This document shows positions 52,030-60,459 of a DNA stretch of 64,000 bases, in pieces. Location of the stretch: assembly GCF_002813445.1 (NCBI RefSeq), contig NZ_PHHD01000001.1:5456001-5520000 (forward strand), given 5' to 3'. Below the pieces are notes generated by a model. The model searched no databases. It worked only from the letters and a program-made list of their open reading frames with translations, and was not told the origin of the DNA. The number at the start of each line of letters is the position of its first letter. Position 1 is the first letter of the stretch. Source of the DNA: Pseudomonas tolaasii NCPPB 2192 (lineage in GTDB: Bacteria > Pseudomonadota > Gammaproteobacteria > Pseudomonadales > Pseudomonadaceae). The translations under genes and the position numbers were made by a program.

Positions 52030-52170
52030 ATGCCCCGTCGCCTGACCCTGCTTGTCGCCGCCCTGTTGATTGCCAGCCTCAGCGGCTGTGTGATCCTGCC
52101 GGAACACCGGCATTGCTGCTGGCGCTACTACGGCGCCGTCTCCACCCAGACAGACACCGTCAACAGCTAA
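52030..52170 (+). CDS. Small lipoprotein of 46 residues
   Basis: The reading frame begins ATG after AAGAGGAAACATC, an excellent ribosome site, and encodes a signal peptide ending in the lipobox LSGC (Cys20). A short mature part follows with HRHCCWRYYG, whose histidines and paired cysteines could bind metal. It has its own copy of the candidate ECF promoter and is divergent from the YXWGXW gene. Its stop overlaps the end of the DUF1652 gene. The role is unknown, but position ties it to the envelope or metal response of the sigma factor. Confidence 0.8.
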   Translation: MPRRLTLLVAALLIASLSGCVILPEHRHCCWRYYGAVSTQTDTVNS

Positions 52171-52415
52171 CCCACGGCCGCAAAACCACGACGCCCGGCC
52201 TTGAGCTCGGTGCGCAGTTCACCAATCAGGTTTGAGATGGAACGGATGCTGTCCAGACCCTGGGGTGAAACCCGGGTGAGCAGCAAGTCGACGCGGCCGG
52301 ACGTCGGCTCGTACACGCTGATGCGCAGCGAGCCATCACTGTTCAGGCTGCATTCGCACGACAGCGGCAGAAAGCCCGAGGCCATTATCTGGTTGAGTTC
52401 GGTGATGGAAATCAT
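52167..52415 (-). CDS. DUF1652-type small protein
   Basis: The 82-residue protein begins MISITELNQIMASGFLPLSCEC and ends RRGFAAVG. It matches in size and opening the small DUF1652 proteins found almost only in Pseudomonas, whose function is unknown. The frame stays open to 52466, but the internal ATG at 52415 is the family start. The 3' end overlaps the lipoprotein stop by 4 bases on the other strand. Confidence 0.8.
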   Translation of the reverse strand: MISITELNQIMASGFLPLSCECSLNSDGSLRISVYEPTSGRVDLLLTRVSPQGLDSIRSISNLIGELRTELKAGRRGFAAVG

Positions 52416-52660
52416 GATAAAGCCCCGTCCCTGGGTTCTACCCTGTCGGTGTGATGCCACCAGCATAGATAAGCTTTTGCCTGCTACTGAACAATTAATT
52501 CAAAAGTGATACCTGCTCCGCATTTTGCCCTTTAAACGCTGGTGTGTTGGCGCCAGAAAGCAGGCGTGCGACCTCTCGTCTGCCGGCTTTTTCAAGGCTT
52601 GACTCGCGCTGTGGATCGCAAGAGGCTCATGGCTCTTTGCCTTCTCGCGAGCCACCTTTC

Positions 52661-53605
52661 ATGAGCATCGAACCTCCAAGCGCGCCCGACAGTGATGTGT
52701 ACAAAACACTGCTGGAATCGACCAAGGCCATCCCCTGGCGCATCGACTGGCCGACCATGACCTTCAGCTACATCGGCCCGCAGATCGAAACCCTGCTGGG
52801 CTGGACTCCGCAAAGCTGGGTCAGCGTGGATGACTGGGTCGAACGCATGCACCCCGACGACCGTGAATACGTGGTGAATTTCTGCGTGTCGCAATCCCGA
52901 GCCGGGGTGGACCACGAGGCTGATTACCGTGCGCTGACGGTCAATGGCGACTACGTGTGGATTCGCGACGTGGTGCATGTGGTGCGCAAGGACGGCGAAG
53001 TACAAGCGCTGATTGGCTTTATGTTCGACATCAGCGAGCGCAAGAAAACCGAGGAGCACCTGATTCGCCTGCAAAAACAGCTGGAGGAATACTCTTTCCA
53101 GGACGGCCTGACCGGCATCGCCAACCGCCGCATGTTCGACACCGTGCTTGAACGCGAGTGGGCCAGCGCCCTGCGCAGCCAGTTGCCGCTGTCATTGATT
53201 ATTCTCGATATCGATTTTTTCAAGCAGTACAACGACCACTACGGGCACATCAAGGGCGATGAAGCCTTGCGCCAGGTGGCACGCACCCTGGCTCAGGCTG
53301 CCAACCGGCCGCGGGATTTCATTGCGCGCATCGGCGGAGAAGAATTTGTGTGGTTGTTGCCCGAGACGGATGCGGCTTCAGCGCGGCAAGTGGCACAACG
53401 CTGCCTGCATCTGATTTGCCAACAGCAGATAGAGCACGGGTTTTCGCCGGTTTCCAGGCTGTTGACCCTGAGCCTGGGGGTCGGTACGCGGATCGTGAGG
53501 CCTGACAGTCACATGCTCGGGTTTGTGGAGACCGTGGACAAGTTGCTGTACCAGGCCAAGCGCAATGGACGCATGCGCGCGGAGTTTGCAGATATTGAAG
53601 TTTGA
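52661..53605 (+). CDS. Diguanylate cyclase with N-terminal PAS domain
   Basis: The 314-residue protein makes cyclic di-GMP. A PAS/PAC sensor (about residues 20-127, ending MFDISERKK) is joined by a helix to a GGDEF domain. That domain has the active motif GGEEF at 225-229 and an inhibitory I-site RPRD at 216-219, five residues before it. Both are intact, so activity with product inhibition is expected. No membrane segment is visible, so the signal is cytoplasmic. The ATG at 52661 was chosen because PAS sequence starts there; a longer frame runs up to 52544. Confidence 0.94.
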   Translation: MSIEPPSAPDSDVYKTLLESTKAIPWRIDWPTMTFSYIGPQIETLLGWTPQSWVSVDDWVERMHPDDREYVVNFCVSQSRAGVDHEADYRALTVNGDYVWIRDVVHVVRKDGEVQALIGFMFDISERKKTEEHLIRLQKQLEEYSFQDGLTGIANRRMFDTVLEREWASALRSQLPLSLIILDIDFFKQYNDHYGHIKGDEALRQVARTLAQAANRPRDFIARIGGEEFVWLLPETDAASARQVAQRCLHLICQQQIEHGFSPVSRLLTLSLGVGTRIVRPDSHMLGFVETVDKLLYQAKRNGRMRAEFADIEV

Positions 53606-53631
53606 CGCTGAGGTCAAATTCCGGGCAAAAA

Positions 53632-53664
53632 AAATCCCAAGTAGCTGATGGAAACTTGGGATTT
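53632..53664. terminator. Hairpin terminator after the diguanylate cyclase gene
   Basis: AAATCCCAAG pairs with CTTGGGATTT around a 13-base loop, 26 bases after the stop codon. A run of A before the stem (T on the minus strand) and ATTTAAAAA after it suggest it may end transcripts from both sides. The rest of the 53606-53893 gap is AT-rich with no gene seen. Confidence 0.65.
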
Positions 53665-53893
53665 AAAAATGCATAAACCGTGGGAGGTGAACGCCCGGCA
53701 ATAATAACGATTGTAATAACCTGTAACAAGACGAATTTAATCCTTTCGTCGGATTAAAAACGGTGTAAGTCATTCAATAACCACATGTTTTTCAGGGTAG
53801 TCAACGCAATAAGTGCCACTTTTTGGTGCAAGTTGCGCTCATAAGGCATTGCACTTTGCTTATGCAATTCCATTATTTAAATAGGGTTATTGA

Positions 53894-54154
53894 TTATAAC
53901 GGTGCGGATGTTTTGGAATAACGCGCCTTTAATTCCTCACAGGTAAGTCCCGGCTCGAGGTTGCCCGGGATTGTGGCACGCGCAATGTTTTCAACGTGTC
54001 GGCACAGTGCCAACTGCTCGCTGGCTTGCTCCCGTTGTTGGTCAACCTGGGCATTGAGCCGCACGAAATAGGCGCCCAGCAGCACCGCGACGCACACCAC
54101 CCCGATCACAAAGTAGCGGGCGTTATCGGAGGCTGACGGTTCTGGCAGGCTCAT
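53894..54154 (-). CDS. Small single-pass membrane protein of unknown function
   Basis: The 86-residue protein has one membrane segment near residues 14-32 (YFVIGVVCVAVLLGAYFV), then a charged helix (VDQQREQASEQLALCRHVENIA) and a C-terminal domain with two cysteines (LCRHV, LTCEEL) that could form a disulfide if periplasmic. The start at 54154 follows the stop of a 24-residue peptide by 4 bases, suggesting coupled translation. I do not recognise the family. Confidence 0.7.
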   Translation of the reverse strand: MSLPEPSASDNARYFVIGVVCVAVLLGAYFVRLNAQVDQQREQASEQLALCRHVENIARATIPGNLEPGLTCEELKARYSKTSAPL

Positions 54155-54158
54155 GGCA

Positions 54159-54233
54159 CTAGCGCGCCCTGCGCTTTTGGTCGCGCACGGGGTCACCGTC
54201 GTCCTCGTTCGCCAGGCGAATAAGCATTTGCAT
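54159..54233 (-). CDS. Predicted 24-residue peptide upstream of the small membrane protein
   Basis: A short frame starts ATG behind GGAGGACAGT, a near-perfect ribosome site, and encodes MQMLIRLANEDDGDPV followed by RDQKRRAR. The first half is weakly hydrophobic, the second strongly charged. Its stop lies 4 bases before the next start. It may be a real small protein or a leader that couples translation to the membrane protein. Only the ribosome site and the spacing support it. Confidence 0.5.
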   Translation of the reverse strand: MQMLIRLANEDDGDPVRDQKRRAR

Positions 54234-54368
54234 ACTGTCCTCCAGGGTGGGAAGCGCAATTGTATGCAAATAGAAACATATCGATTGTCGTGGATTTGTA
54301 AAAGTGAGCCCGGCACGACCGCCCTGCCGGTGGAGATCATTCAAACGTCACAGCCCCCGTGGGGGAAT

Positions 54369-54635
54369 TGTCGAGCTTTAGCGAGGCTGCGATGGCGGTG
54401 AGTCAGGTGGCCTCTGTGTTGGCAGTGCGCCGCCTTCGCAGGCAAGCCAGCTCCCACATTTGACGGCATTTCAAAGAATGGACGCGGTCGCCTGTGGGAG
54501 CTGTCGAGCTTTAGCGAGGCTGCGATGGCGGTGGGTCAGATGGCCTCTGTGTTGGCAGTGCCGCCGCCTTCGCAAGCAAGCCAGCTCCCACAATTGACCG
54601 CATTTCAAAAAGTGGACGCGGTCGCCTGTGGGAGC
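54369..54635. repeat. Tandem duplication of about 134 bases built from REP sequence
   Basis: Copies at 54369-54501 and 54502-54635 both begin TGTCGAGCTTTAGCGAGGCT and end GGTCGCCTGTGGGAGC. They differ by one inserted base and a few substitutions. Each contains a REP arm (GGCAAGCCAGCTCCCACA in the first, AGCAAGCCAGCTCCCACA in the second). The second copy runs up to and includes the last base of the AraC stop codon. It fills most of the 401-base gap between the small peptide and AraC genes; the remainder (54234-54368) holds no gene that I can support. Confidence 0.85.
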
Positions 54636-55543
54636 TACAACGGTTGCGCCTGTTGCTGGCGACGGAACTGCCCCGGCGCCAGGCCGTGGGCCTTGCGGAA
54701 ACAGCGGGAAAAGTAGGCTTCGTCGGTAAACCCGCAGCGCAGGGCTATTACGCCAATCATCTGCGCACTGTTGAGCAACAAGGTGCGCGCCAGTTGCATG
54801 CGTCGGTCGAGCACCAGTTGGGAGAACGGTTTACCGGTTTCCTTTCGCAGCAGATGGGTCAGGTAGTTCGGCGACAAAAAGGCAGCGGCGGCCGCATCGC
54901 TCAGGTTGAGGCCGGGCTCGTGCACATGCTCGCGAATATAGCCCTGCACGCGCGCCAAGGCATCCTTGCGCCCGCGCCGGGTGGCGTTGGTGGCGGCGTA
55001 CGCCTGCAGGGGTTCGGCGTACTGTTCGCAGACCAGGCCAATCAGTTGAAACAGATAGCCCTTGAGCCGCTCGCGGGCGCCGAAGGTGCGCTGGGCGTCC
55101 AGCGTGCGCATGTGCGCGAGCCACGTCTGCACTTCGCCAAAGGCTGCATCCTCAAGGATGAAGTCCAACTGCTCCTGAAAGCGAAACGGCGAAAGCTCCG
55201 GCGCCTGGCCGATGGGAATATCTTCAAGGTCCAACGGATCGCAGGTCAGCTGCGGCAGGAAAAACGCCTGGCTGAAGTTGATCAGCATGAACTCACCGTC
55301 CTCAGGATGGGGAATCACATGCAGTCGGTGGGGCAGAATGAAAGCCAGCGCCTTGCGCGGAAACGGCCGCAAGGCGCCACCGATGTGTTGCACGGTGTCA
55401 CCGCCGAGGTTGATCTGGATCTGGAAATACTCATGCCGATGGGGACTGGTCAGCGCCGCCCGCCCGCGTTTGTCGCGGATGTAAAAATCAGGGCGGTCGC
55501 TGCGTTGTTCCATGCCATAAGTGGTGACGCGGGTGCCGGGCAT
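54635..55543 (-). CDS. AraC-family transcriptional regulator
   Basis: The 302-residue protein has an N-terminal cupin domain (SPHRHEYFQIQINLGGDTVQH near residue 35) and a C-terminal AraC domain with two helix-turn-helices (LNLSDAAAAAFLSPNYLTHLLRKETG near 215, and MIGVIALRCGFTDEAYFSRCFRKAHG near 263). It lies 36 bases downstream of the fumarylacetoacetate-hydrolase-family gene on the same strand, so it may regulate that catabolic gene. Its stop codon abuts a REP-derived duplication. Confidence 0.9.
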   Translation of the reverse strand: MPGTRVTTYGMEQRSDRPDFYIRDKRGRAALTSPHRHEYFQIQINLGGDTVQHIGGALRPFPRKALAFILPHRLHVIPHPEDGEFMLINFSQAFFLPQLTCDPLDLEDIPIGQAPELSPFRFQEQLDFILEDAAFGEVQTWLAHMRTLDAQRTFGARERLKGYLFQLIGLVCEQYAEPLQAYAATNATRRGRKDALARVQGYIREHVHEPGLNLSDAAAAAFLSPNYLTHLLRKETGKPFSQLVLDRRMQLARTLLLNSAQMIGVIALRCGFTDEAYFSRCFRKAHGLAPGQFRRQQQAQPL

Positions 55544-55579
55544 AAAGATCTCTCGATTGGCCTGGTCACCACTTTAGCC

Positions 55580-56275
55580 TCAACCCTTGCTGAGGGTGAA
55601 ACTCAACTCACCGATGCCTTCAATACCCGCCGTAACCACGTCCCCAGGCTGCAACACGCCGACGCCTGCAGGCGTTCCGGTGAAAATCAGGTCGCCAGCC
55701 TTGAGGGCCACGGATTTTGAGGCATGGCTGATCACTTCGCTGACGGACCAGATCTGGTCAGCCAGGTCGCCGATCTGGCGCTGCTGGCCATTGACCTTCA
55801 ACCAGATGGCCCCGGTGGACGGGTGCCCGATGGCGCTGACCGGCTGCAATGCCGTGCTCGGCGCCGACTCATCAAAGGCCTTGCCCCATTCCCACGGCCG
55901 CGCGAGCTTTTTCGCCTGGGTTTGCAAGTCGCGCCGGGTCAGATCAATGCCGACACCGTAACCCCAGATATGGGAAAGCGCCTCTTCAGGGCTGATATCC
56001 ACCCCGCCCTTGCCGATGGCCACCACCAGTTCCACTTCATGGTGCAGGTCGGCAGTCAGCGGCGGATAAGCAATCACGCCTTCCGCCGGCACCACCGCAT
56101 CCGCCGGTTTCATAAAGAAGAACGGCGGCTCGCGGTCCGGGTCGTGCCCCATTTCCCGGGAGTGCTCGCCGTAGTTGCGACCCACGCAAAACACGCGGCG
56201 CAGCGGAAAACGTGCGTCACTGCCCTGAATCGCCAGGGACGGGGTTTGCGCGGGGGTGAATACGTAATCAGTCAT
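55580..56275 (-). CDS. Fumarylacetoacetate hydrolase-family protein
   Basis: The 231-residue protein has the FAH fold with metal ligands in HHEVELVVAIGKGG (near residue 78), a GYGVGIDLTRRDLQ motif near residue 110 and FTGTPAGVGVLQPGD near 205. Family members hydrolyse or decarboxylate acylpyruvates and related diketo acids. The size and motifs fit the small acylpyruvase group (FAHD1-like) better than true fumarylacetoacetase of tyrosine breakdown. The ATG at 56275 was chosen over codons upstream. The substrate is not fixed. Confidence 0.88.
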   Translation of the reverse strand: MTDYVFTPAQTPSLAIQGSDARFPLRRVFCVGRNYGEHSREMGHDPDREPPFFFMKPADAVVPAEGVIAYPPLTADLHHEVELVVAIGKGGVDISPEEALSHIWGYGVGIDLTRRDLQTQAKKLARPWEWGKAFDESAPSTALQPVSAIGHPSTGAIWLKVNGQQRQIGDLADQIWSVSEVISHASKSVALKAGDLIFTGTPAGVGVLQPGDVVTAGIEGIGELSFTLSKG

Positions 56276-56380
56276 GGCCTGTGCCTCTTCGTTTACCTGG
56301 CGCCAGTATGGAGACGGGCGCCAGGGCAAAGTTGGACGGGCTTACACAGATTTTGCACTGACCGGTGCAAATCGAAGGTG

Positions 56381-56710
56381 CTATTTGCGCGCGACTTTAT
56401 AGCGCAGGCAATCCTGATAGAAACTCTGGCGAATCGCCTCGGGCTTGAGCCGCGAACGGCTGTCGTAGGTCTGCTCGGTGATGCCCATGGCCATCATGCG
56501 CATCCACGACTTGCTGAACTTGAGGGTCTGGATCTTCTGCCGGGCGGCATACAGCGACACCCCCGACAGTTTGAGTTCCTGGGCCCTGGCGGCCGTACCG
56601 GCGCCCCAACTGCACATGTACTTGTCACCCTCGCGCAGCTCCCGTGCCTGCACGGCAGCCGCGCCGCCCGCCAATGAGCAGGCGATCAGCATGATTCCCA
56701 CAGAGCGCAT
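56381..56710 (-). CDS. Small exported protein of unknown function
   Basis: The 109-residue protein has a signal peptide (MRSVGIMLIACSLAGGAAAV, cleavage near VQA, residue 22). Its mature part is mostly helical with basic patches (KLSGVSLYAARQKIQTLKFSKSWM) and two cysteines (YMCSWG, QDCLRY). The ATG at 56710 has GAGG six bases upstream. It stands between the FAH-family gene and the TonB receptor on the same strand. I do not recognise the family. Confidence 0.75.
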   Translation of the reverse strand: MRSVGIMLIACSLAGGAAAVQARELREGDKYMCSWGAGTAARAQELKLSGVSLYAARQKIQTLKFSKSWMRMMAMGITEQTYDSRSRLKPEAIRQSFYQDCLRYKVARK

Positions 56711-56800
56711 TTGCTTCCTCACCTAACCACCTGAAAATAAAAGTGATTCTGGCGAGATTTTTGTTACAAAGGGGCCATTAAATTGCCTTATCCGTGTGTG

Positions 56801-59293
56801 TCACCACTGATAAGTCGCACTCGCCTGCACCGTGCGCTGCGAGCCATACCAGCACCACGAGTAGGAGTAGCACGAAGCCACATATTCCTTGTTTGCCAGG
56901 TTGGTGGCATTCAGCGCCAGGCGCAGGTTGTCTTTGGGGTTGGCGATATTCGGGATGTCGTAGTGCACCGCCGCATCCACCAGCGTGTAGCCCGGCACTT
57001 TCAGGGTGTTGGCGGTATCACCCCAGGACGAGCCCACGTAACGTGCCCCTGCGCCCATGCCGAAGCCTTTGAGCTGGCCATCATGGAAGGTGTAATCCGC
57101 CCAGGCCGACGCGGTATGGCGCGGCACGCCGTAGGTGGTGGTGCCTTTGACCGGGATCGCCGGGCCGGTGCCGATGTCGCTGATCGGCGCATATTGCACG
57201 GTGCTGTTGGACTTGCTCGCACGGTTGTCCAGATAGGCATAGGCCGCCGTGATGTCGAGGTTATCGTTCAGGCTGGCCTTGCCTTCCAGCTCAAAGCCAC
57301 GGGATTGCTGTTCGCCGTCCTGAATGCTGCAGCGCCCGTTGCCGCACAGGTGCGTCGGGTCCGGGTCCATGGTTGGCACGTTGCTCTGGCGCAGGTCGAA
57401 AATCGCTGCGGTGATAAAGCTGTTGCTGCCTGGCGGCTGATATTTGATGCCGATTTCATACTGTTTGCCCTCGGTCGGCTTGAACACCGAACCGCCGTAG
57501 CCGGTACCCGACTGCGGGTTGAACGACTCGGCATAACTGGCATACGGCGCCAGGCCGTTATCGAACAGATACACCAGCCCCACGCGGCCGGTGAAGGCCT
57601 TGCTGTCCAGCGAGGACTTGCTCTTGGCGCCGCTGCTGAGGGTTTTGGTGGTGCTGTCGGTGCTGGCCCAGTCATAACGGCCGCCGAGCAGCAGTACCCA
57701 TTGGTCCCACTTCATCTGCTCCTGCAAATAGACACCGGTCTGCTCACTGCGTGAGGTGGCGTCAGTGCTGAAAGCAGGTGTGACGACCGGCGCGCCATAG
57801 ACCGGGTCGAAGATATCCAGGGTCGGACCTTTGCCATAACCGGTCTTGGTGTCTGTGGTGATGTTCTGGTAATCGAGGCCCGTCAACAGCGTGTGCTGCA
57901 ACGGCCCGGTGTCGAATTTGGCCTGCAGTTGGTTGTCGAGGGTATAGGCGTCCATATCGACATCAGCAGCGATGGTCGAACGGTTGGAGGTGCGGTAATC
58001 GGCCTGCAAGTTGCTGTTGTAAATGCTGCGATAGATACCTTCGGCGCGCATATAGCGGGCGTTCTGGCGCACGGTCCACACATCGTTGAAGTGGTGTTCG
58101 AAGGCGTAGCCCAATGAGTAATGTTCGCGGTCGCTTTTCTCGAAGCGCTTTTCGCCGTCGTAGAAATCCACGTCGATCTTATGCCCGGTGGGGCTGCGCA
58201 GCACCGAACCCCAGGCGGGCACCGAGCCGTAGGACGCGCCTTGAGGATCCTTCTGAAAATGCCCGAGCAGGGTCAGCGAGGTGGCATCGTCCGGTCGCCA
58301 GGTGAAGGCGCTGGACAGCGATTGGCGACGCGTTTCGGTGTGCTGAACCTGACCGTCGGCGTCATCGAAAAGGCCTGCCACTCGGTAGGAATAAATACCC
58401 TGATCGTCGATCGGGCCGCTCAGATCGAAGGTGGTGCGCTTCTTGTTGAAGGTGCCGTACTCCACGCCAATCTCATGAAAAGGCGTGTCCAGCGGTCGCT
58501 TGGTGACCATATTGATCACTCCGCTCGGCGTGCCCTGCCCGTAGAGCACCGAAGCCGGGCCGCGCAGCACTTCGACACGCTCCAGGTCGAACGCGTCCTT
58601 TTGCGGCGAAGCGTCTCGGCTGGACGGCAAGCGCAGGCCGTCAAGGTAAGTCGCGGGCGCGAAGCCGCGGATGGTCAACTGGTCGAGCCGCGAAGCCGTG
58701 GCGCCACGGGTTTCCGGGACCACGGCAGCGCTGTAACGCAGGATCTGGTTGAGGCTTTCGGCGTTTTGCGCGCGCATCTGGTCTTTGGTGACGATGGAAA
58801 TCGACTGCGGCGTCTCGATCAGCGCGGTGTCGGTCTTGGTGCCCGACAAGCTACGCGTGGCCACATAGCCCACTACAGGGCCGGTGGGGCTTTCGCTTTG
58901 ATACGCGCCGTTGATGGTCGTGGCCTGCAACTCCATGGCGCCACCGCTATCCGGAATGGGTTCCAGCCGGTAGCGATCAGCGGAAATCTTCAACGCCTGC
59001 AAGCCGCTGCCAGCCAACAGCCGAGTCAACGCCACGTCGGTGTCGAACTGCCCGCTCAACCCGTTGCTGTGCTTGCCCCGGGCCAAGCTCGCATCAAACG
59101 CCAGCACCAGCCCCGCCTGCTCGGCGAGGCTATTGAGCGCCTGGCTCAAGTCCCCGGCGGGAATCGAGAAACGGCGCACGGCACTGATGTTCTCTTCTGC
59201 AAAGGAAGACTCAACGGTGAGCAACGGCACGGCGGCAAAGGCGAACGCCACTGACAGGGCCAGTGGGTGCAAGGGACGAGCAAGGCGCGACAT
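56801..59293 (-). CDS. TonB-dependent siderophore receptor with N-terminal signalling (STN) domain
   Basis: The 830-residue outer-membrane protein has a signal peptide, then an STN domain (FSIPAGDLSQALNSLAEQAGLVLAFDA, about residues 42-110). Next come a plug domain (TPQSISIVTKDQMRAQNAESLNQILRYSA near 158, and VEVLRGPASVLYGQGTPSGVINMVTKRP near 240) and a beta-barrel ending in ASATYQW. It resembles FpvA/FoxA-type ferrisiderophore receptors. An STN domain usually works with a FecR/FecI pair, but none stands beside it here. A palindrome just before the start may be its operator. Confidence 0.93.
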   Translation of the reverse strand: MSRLARPLHPLALSVAFAFAAVPLLTVESSFAEENISAVRRFSIPAGDLSQALNSLAEQAGLVLAFDASLARGKHSNGLSGQFDTDVALTRLLAGSGLQALKISADRYRLEPIPDSGGAMELQATTINGAYQSESPTGPVVGYVATRSLSGTKTDTALIETPQSISIVTKDQMRAQNAESLNQILRYSAAVVPETRGATASRLDQLTIRGFAPATYLDGLRLPSSRDASPQKDAFDLERVEVLRGPASVLYGQGTPSGVINMVTKRPLDTPFHEIGVEYGTFNKKRTTFDLSGPIDDQGIYSYRVAGLFDDADGQVQHTETRRQSLSSAFTWRPDDATSLTLLGHFQKDPQGASYGSVPAWGSVLRSPTGHKIDVDFYDGEKRFEKSDREHYSLGYAFEHHFNDVWTVRQNARYMRAEGIYRSIYNSNLQADYRTSNRSTIAADVDMDAYTLDNQLQAKFDTGPLQHTLLTGLDYQNITTDTKTGYGKGPTLDIFDPVYGAPVVTPAFSTDATSRSEQTGVYLQEQMKWDQWVLLLGGRYDWASTDSTTKTLSSGAKSKSSLDSKAFTGRVGLVYLFDNGLAPYASYAESFNPQSGTGYGGSVFKPTEGKQYEIGIKYQPPGSNSFITAAIFDLRQSNVPTMDPDPTHLCGNGRCSIQDGEQQSRGFELEGKASLNDNLDITAAYAYLDNRASKSNSTVQYAPISDIGTGPAIPVKGTTTYGVPRHTASAWADYTFHDGQLKGFGMGAGARYVGSSWGDTANTLKVPGYTLVDAAVHYDIPNIANPKDNLRLALNATNLANKEYVASCYSYSWCWYGSQRTVQASATYQW

Positions 59294-59306
59294 GGGAAAT
59301 CCTGCG

Positions 59307-59323
59307 TAATAGAGGTTCTATTA
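59307..59323. promoter_or_regulatory. Palindrome before the STN-type TonB receptor gene
   Basis: TAATAGA-GGT-TCTATTA is a perfect 7-bp dyad, 14 bases upstream of the receptor start codon. It does not fit the usual Fur box well; it could be another operator. Confidence 0.35.
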
Positions 59324-59446
59324 ACAGTGACGGCCCAGTCTGGAAATCGGGCAAGGATGAGAGTGGTTTTTATTTGTGCGGCTTTCTCGCAGTGAGTCGG
59401 GTCGCTTTCTTGTGTAGTCCGGCGGGCCAGCCGTTGGGCGCCAGGT

Positions 59447-59884
59447 TTAAGCCCACGCCACCACCAACAACCCCACCCCCAACAACAAACACAACGGCGA
59501 ATAAAAATATGTATCCAGCCGCGCAAACCTCGACCCGCCCACTTTCTTGAAAAACCCCACCAACTCCGAATCCCCAATGGCCCTGGCAAACATCACCAGT
59601 GCAATCGCGCTGATCCCCCACTGCAGGGCCCCATGGGAAACCGGCGAGAAATACAGCCCGGCGCGCAAGCAGACGAGCAAGGCAATTGCGACCAACCCCA
59701 ACGCCACCAGAAACGTGCCCAGTGCCGAAGGCTTGAACGCGGGTCTTGGGCCTCTGGCGAACTCGCCCGGTAATTGTGGAATGGCCGCCAGGCTGCCAAG
59801 CTTGCCGCCCGCCGCCCAGTACAAATGCACCATGCTGATGCAGGCAAACACCCCCACAATCCATCGCGCGATGACAAAGCTCAT
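59447..59884 (-). CDS. DUF3995-type integral membrane protein
   Basis: The 145-residue protein has four predicted membrane segments (about residues 6-24, 52-74, 82-98 and 122-143). The opening VIARWIVGVFACISMVHLYWAAGG and the size are typical of DUF3995 proteins, which have no known function. The start at 59884 has GGGAG eight bases upstream. It is divergent from the DUF2946 gene. Confidence 0.8.
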   Translation of the reverse strand: MSFVIARWIVGVFACISMVHLYWAAGGKLGSLAAIPQLPGEFARGPRPAFKPSALGTFLVALGLVAIALLVCLRAGLYFSPVSHGALQWGISAIALVMFARAIGDSELVGFFKKVGGSRFARLDTYFYSPLCLLLGVGLLVVAWA

Positions 59885-59977
59885 GGCTGACGCTCCCTGA
59901 AAATGTGCGAATGAGGATAGTCGCCCTGAGATTTTTTGTAGGCATTTCGTCGGCAGCTGATGGTAAAGTGCCGCCCC

Positions 59978-60367
59978 ATGAAAATCGCCCGTGCCGACCG
60001 TTCGCTCATTGCCTGGATGCTTTATTGCTGCGTCCTGTTCAATGTATTCGCGTGCAGTATTGGCCATGGGCAGATGCTGGGGATGCAGCTCAATGGCATC
60101 GGTGGTCAGTTCTGTACCGTCGACCCGCGCACCCAGGCGCCCGCCTCGACCAACACCTCCGATGAAAACCTGCCGACCCTGGCCAAGGCCTTTGGTTGCC
60201 CGCTGTGTTCCACCGGCGGCATGGGCCCGGCGCTCAGTTCCAGCCTGAATGTGGCGGTGCTGCCACAACCCCATGCACCGCCTCCGGCGGTGGTGCTTGC
60301 CGCTGACATCCCTGCCCGTTTCACCTGGCCCACGGCCAACCCGCGCGCGCCTCCCGCTTTCGCCTGA
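59978..60367 (+). CDS. DUF2946-type small membrane protein, possibly metal-linked
   Basis: The 129-residue protein has one hydrophobic N-terminal segment (SLIAWMLYCCVLFNVFACSIGHG) and a later GCPLCSTGGMG CxxC motif, plus a proline-rich C-terminal part. Proteins of this kind often precede copper or iron receptor genes. Here a TonB-dependent receptor follows after 92 bases. The cysteines, histidine and methionines (SIGHGQMLGM) suggest metal binding; the role is unknown. Confidence 0.78.
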   Translation: MKIARADRSLIAWMLYCCVLFNVFACSIGHGQMLGMQLNGIGGQFCTVDPRTQAPASTNTSDENLPTLAKAFGCPLCSTGGMGPALSSSLNVAVLPQPHAPPPAVVLAADIPARFTWPTANPRAPPAFA

Positions 60368-60459
60368 CTCTTCGCTTTCCGATCCGCACCGGCCTCCGTT
60401 CCCATTGAGGAACAGGGATGGCTGTGCGTTGTTTCAGCCAAGTTTTTCAGGATTCAACC

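Noticed and set aside
59294..60459. Fur boxes before the two TonB receptor genes
   Set aside because: Only weak partial matches such as GAATGAGGATAGTC were found; none fits the 19-base consensus well enough to report.
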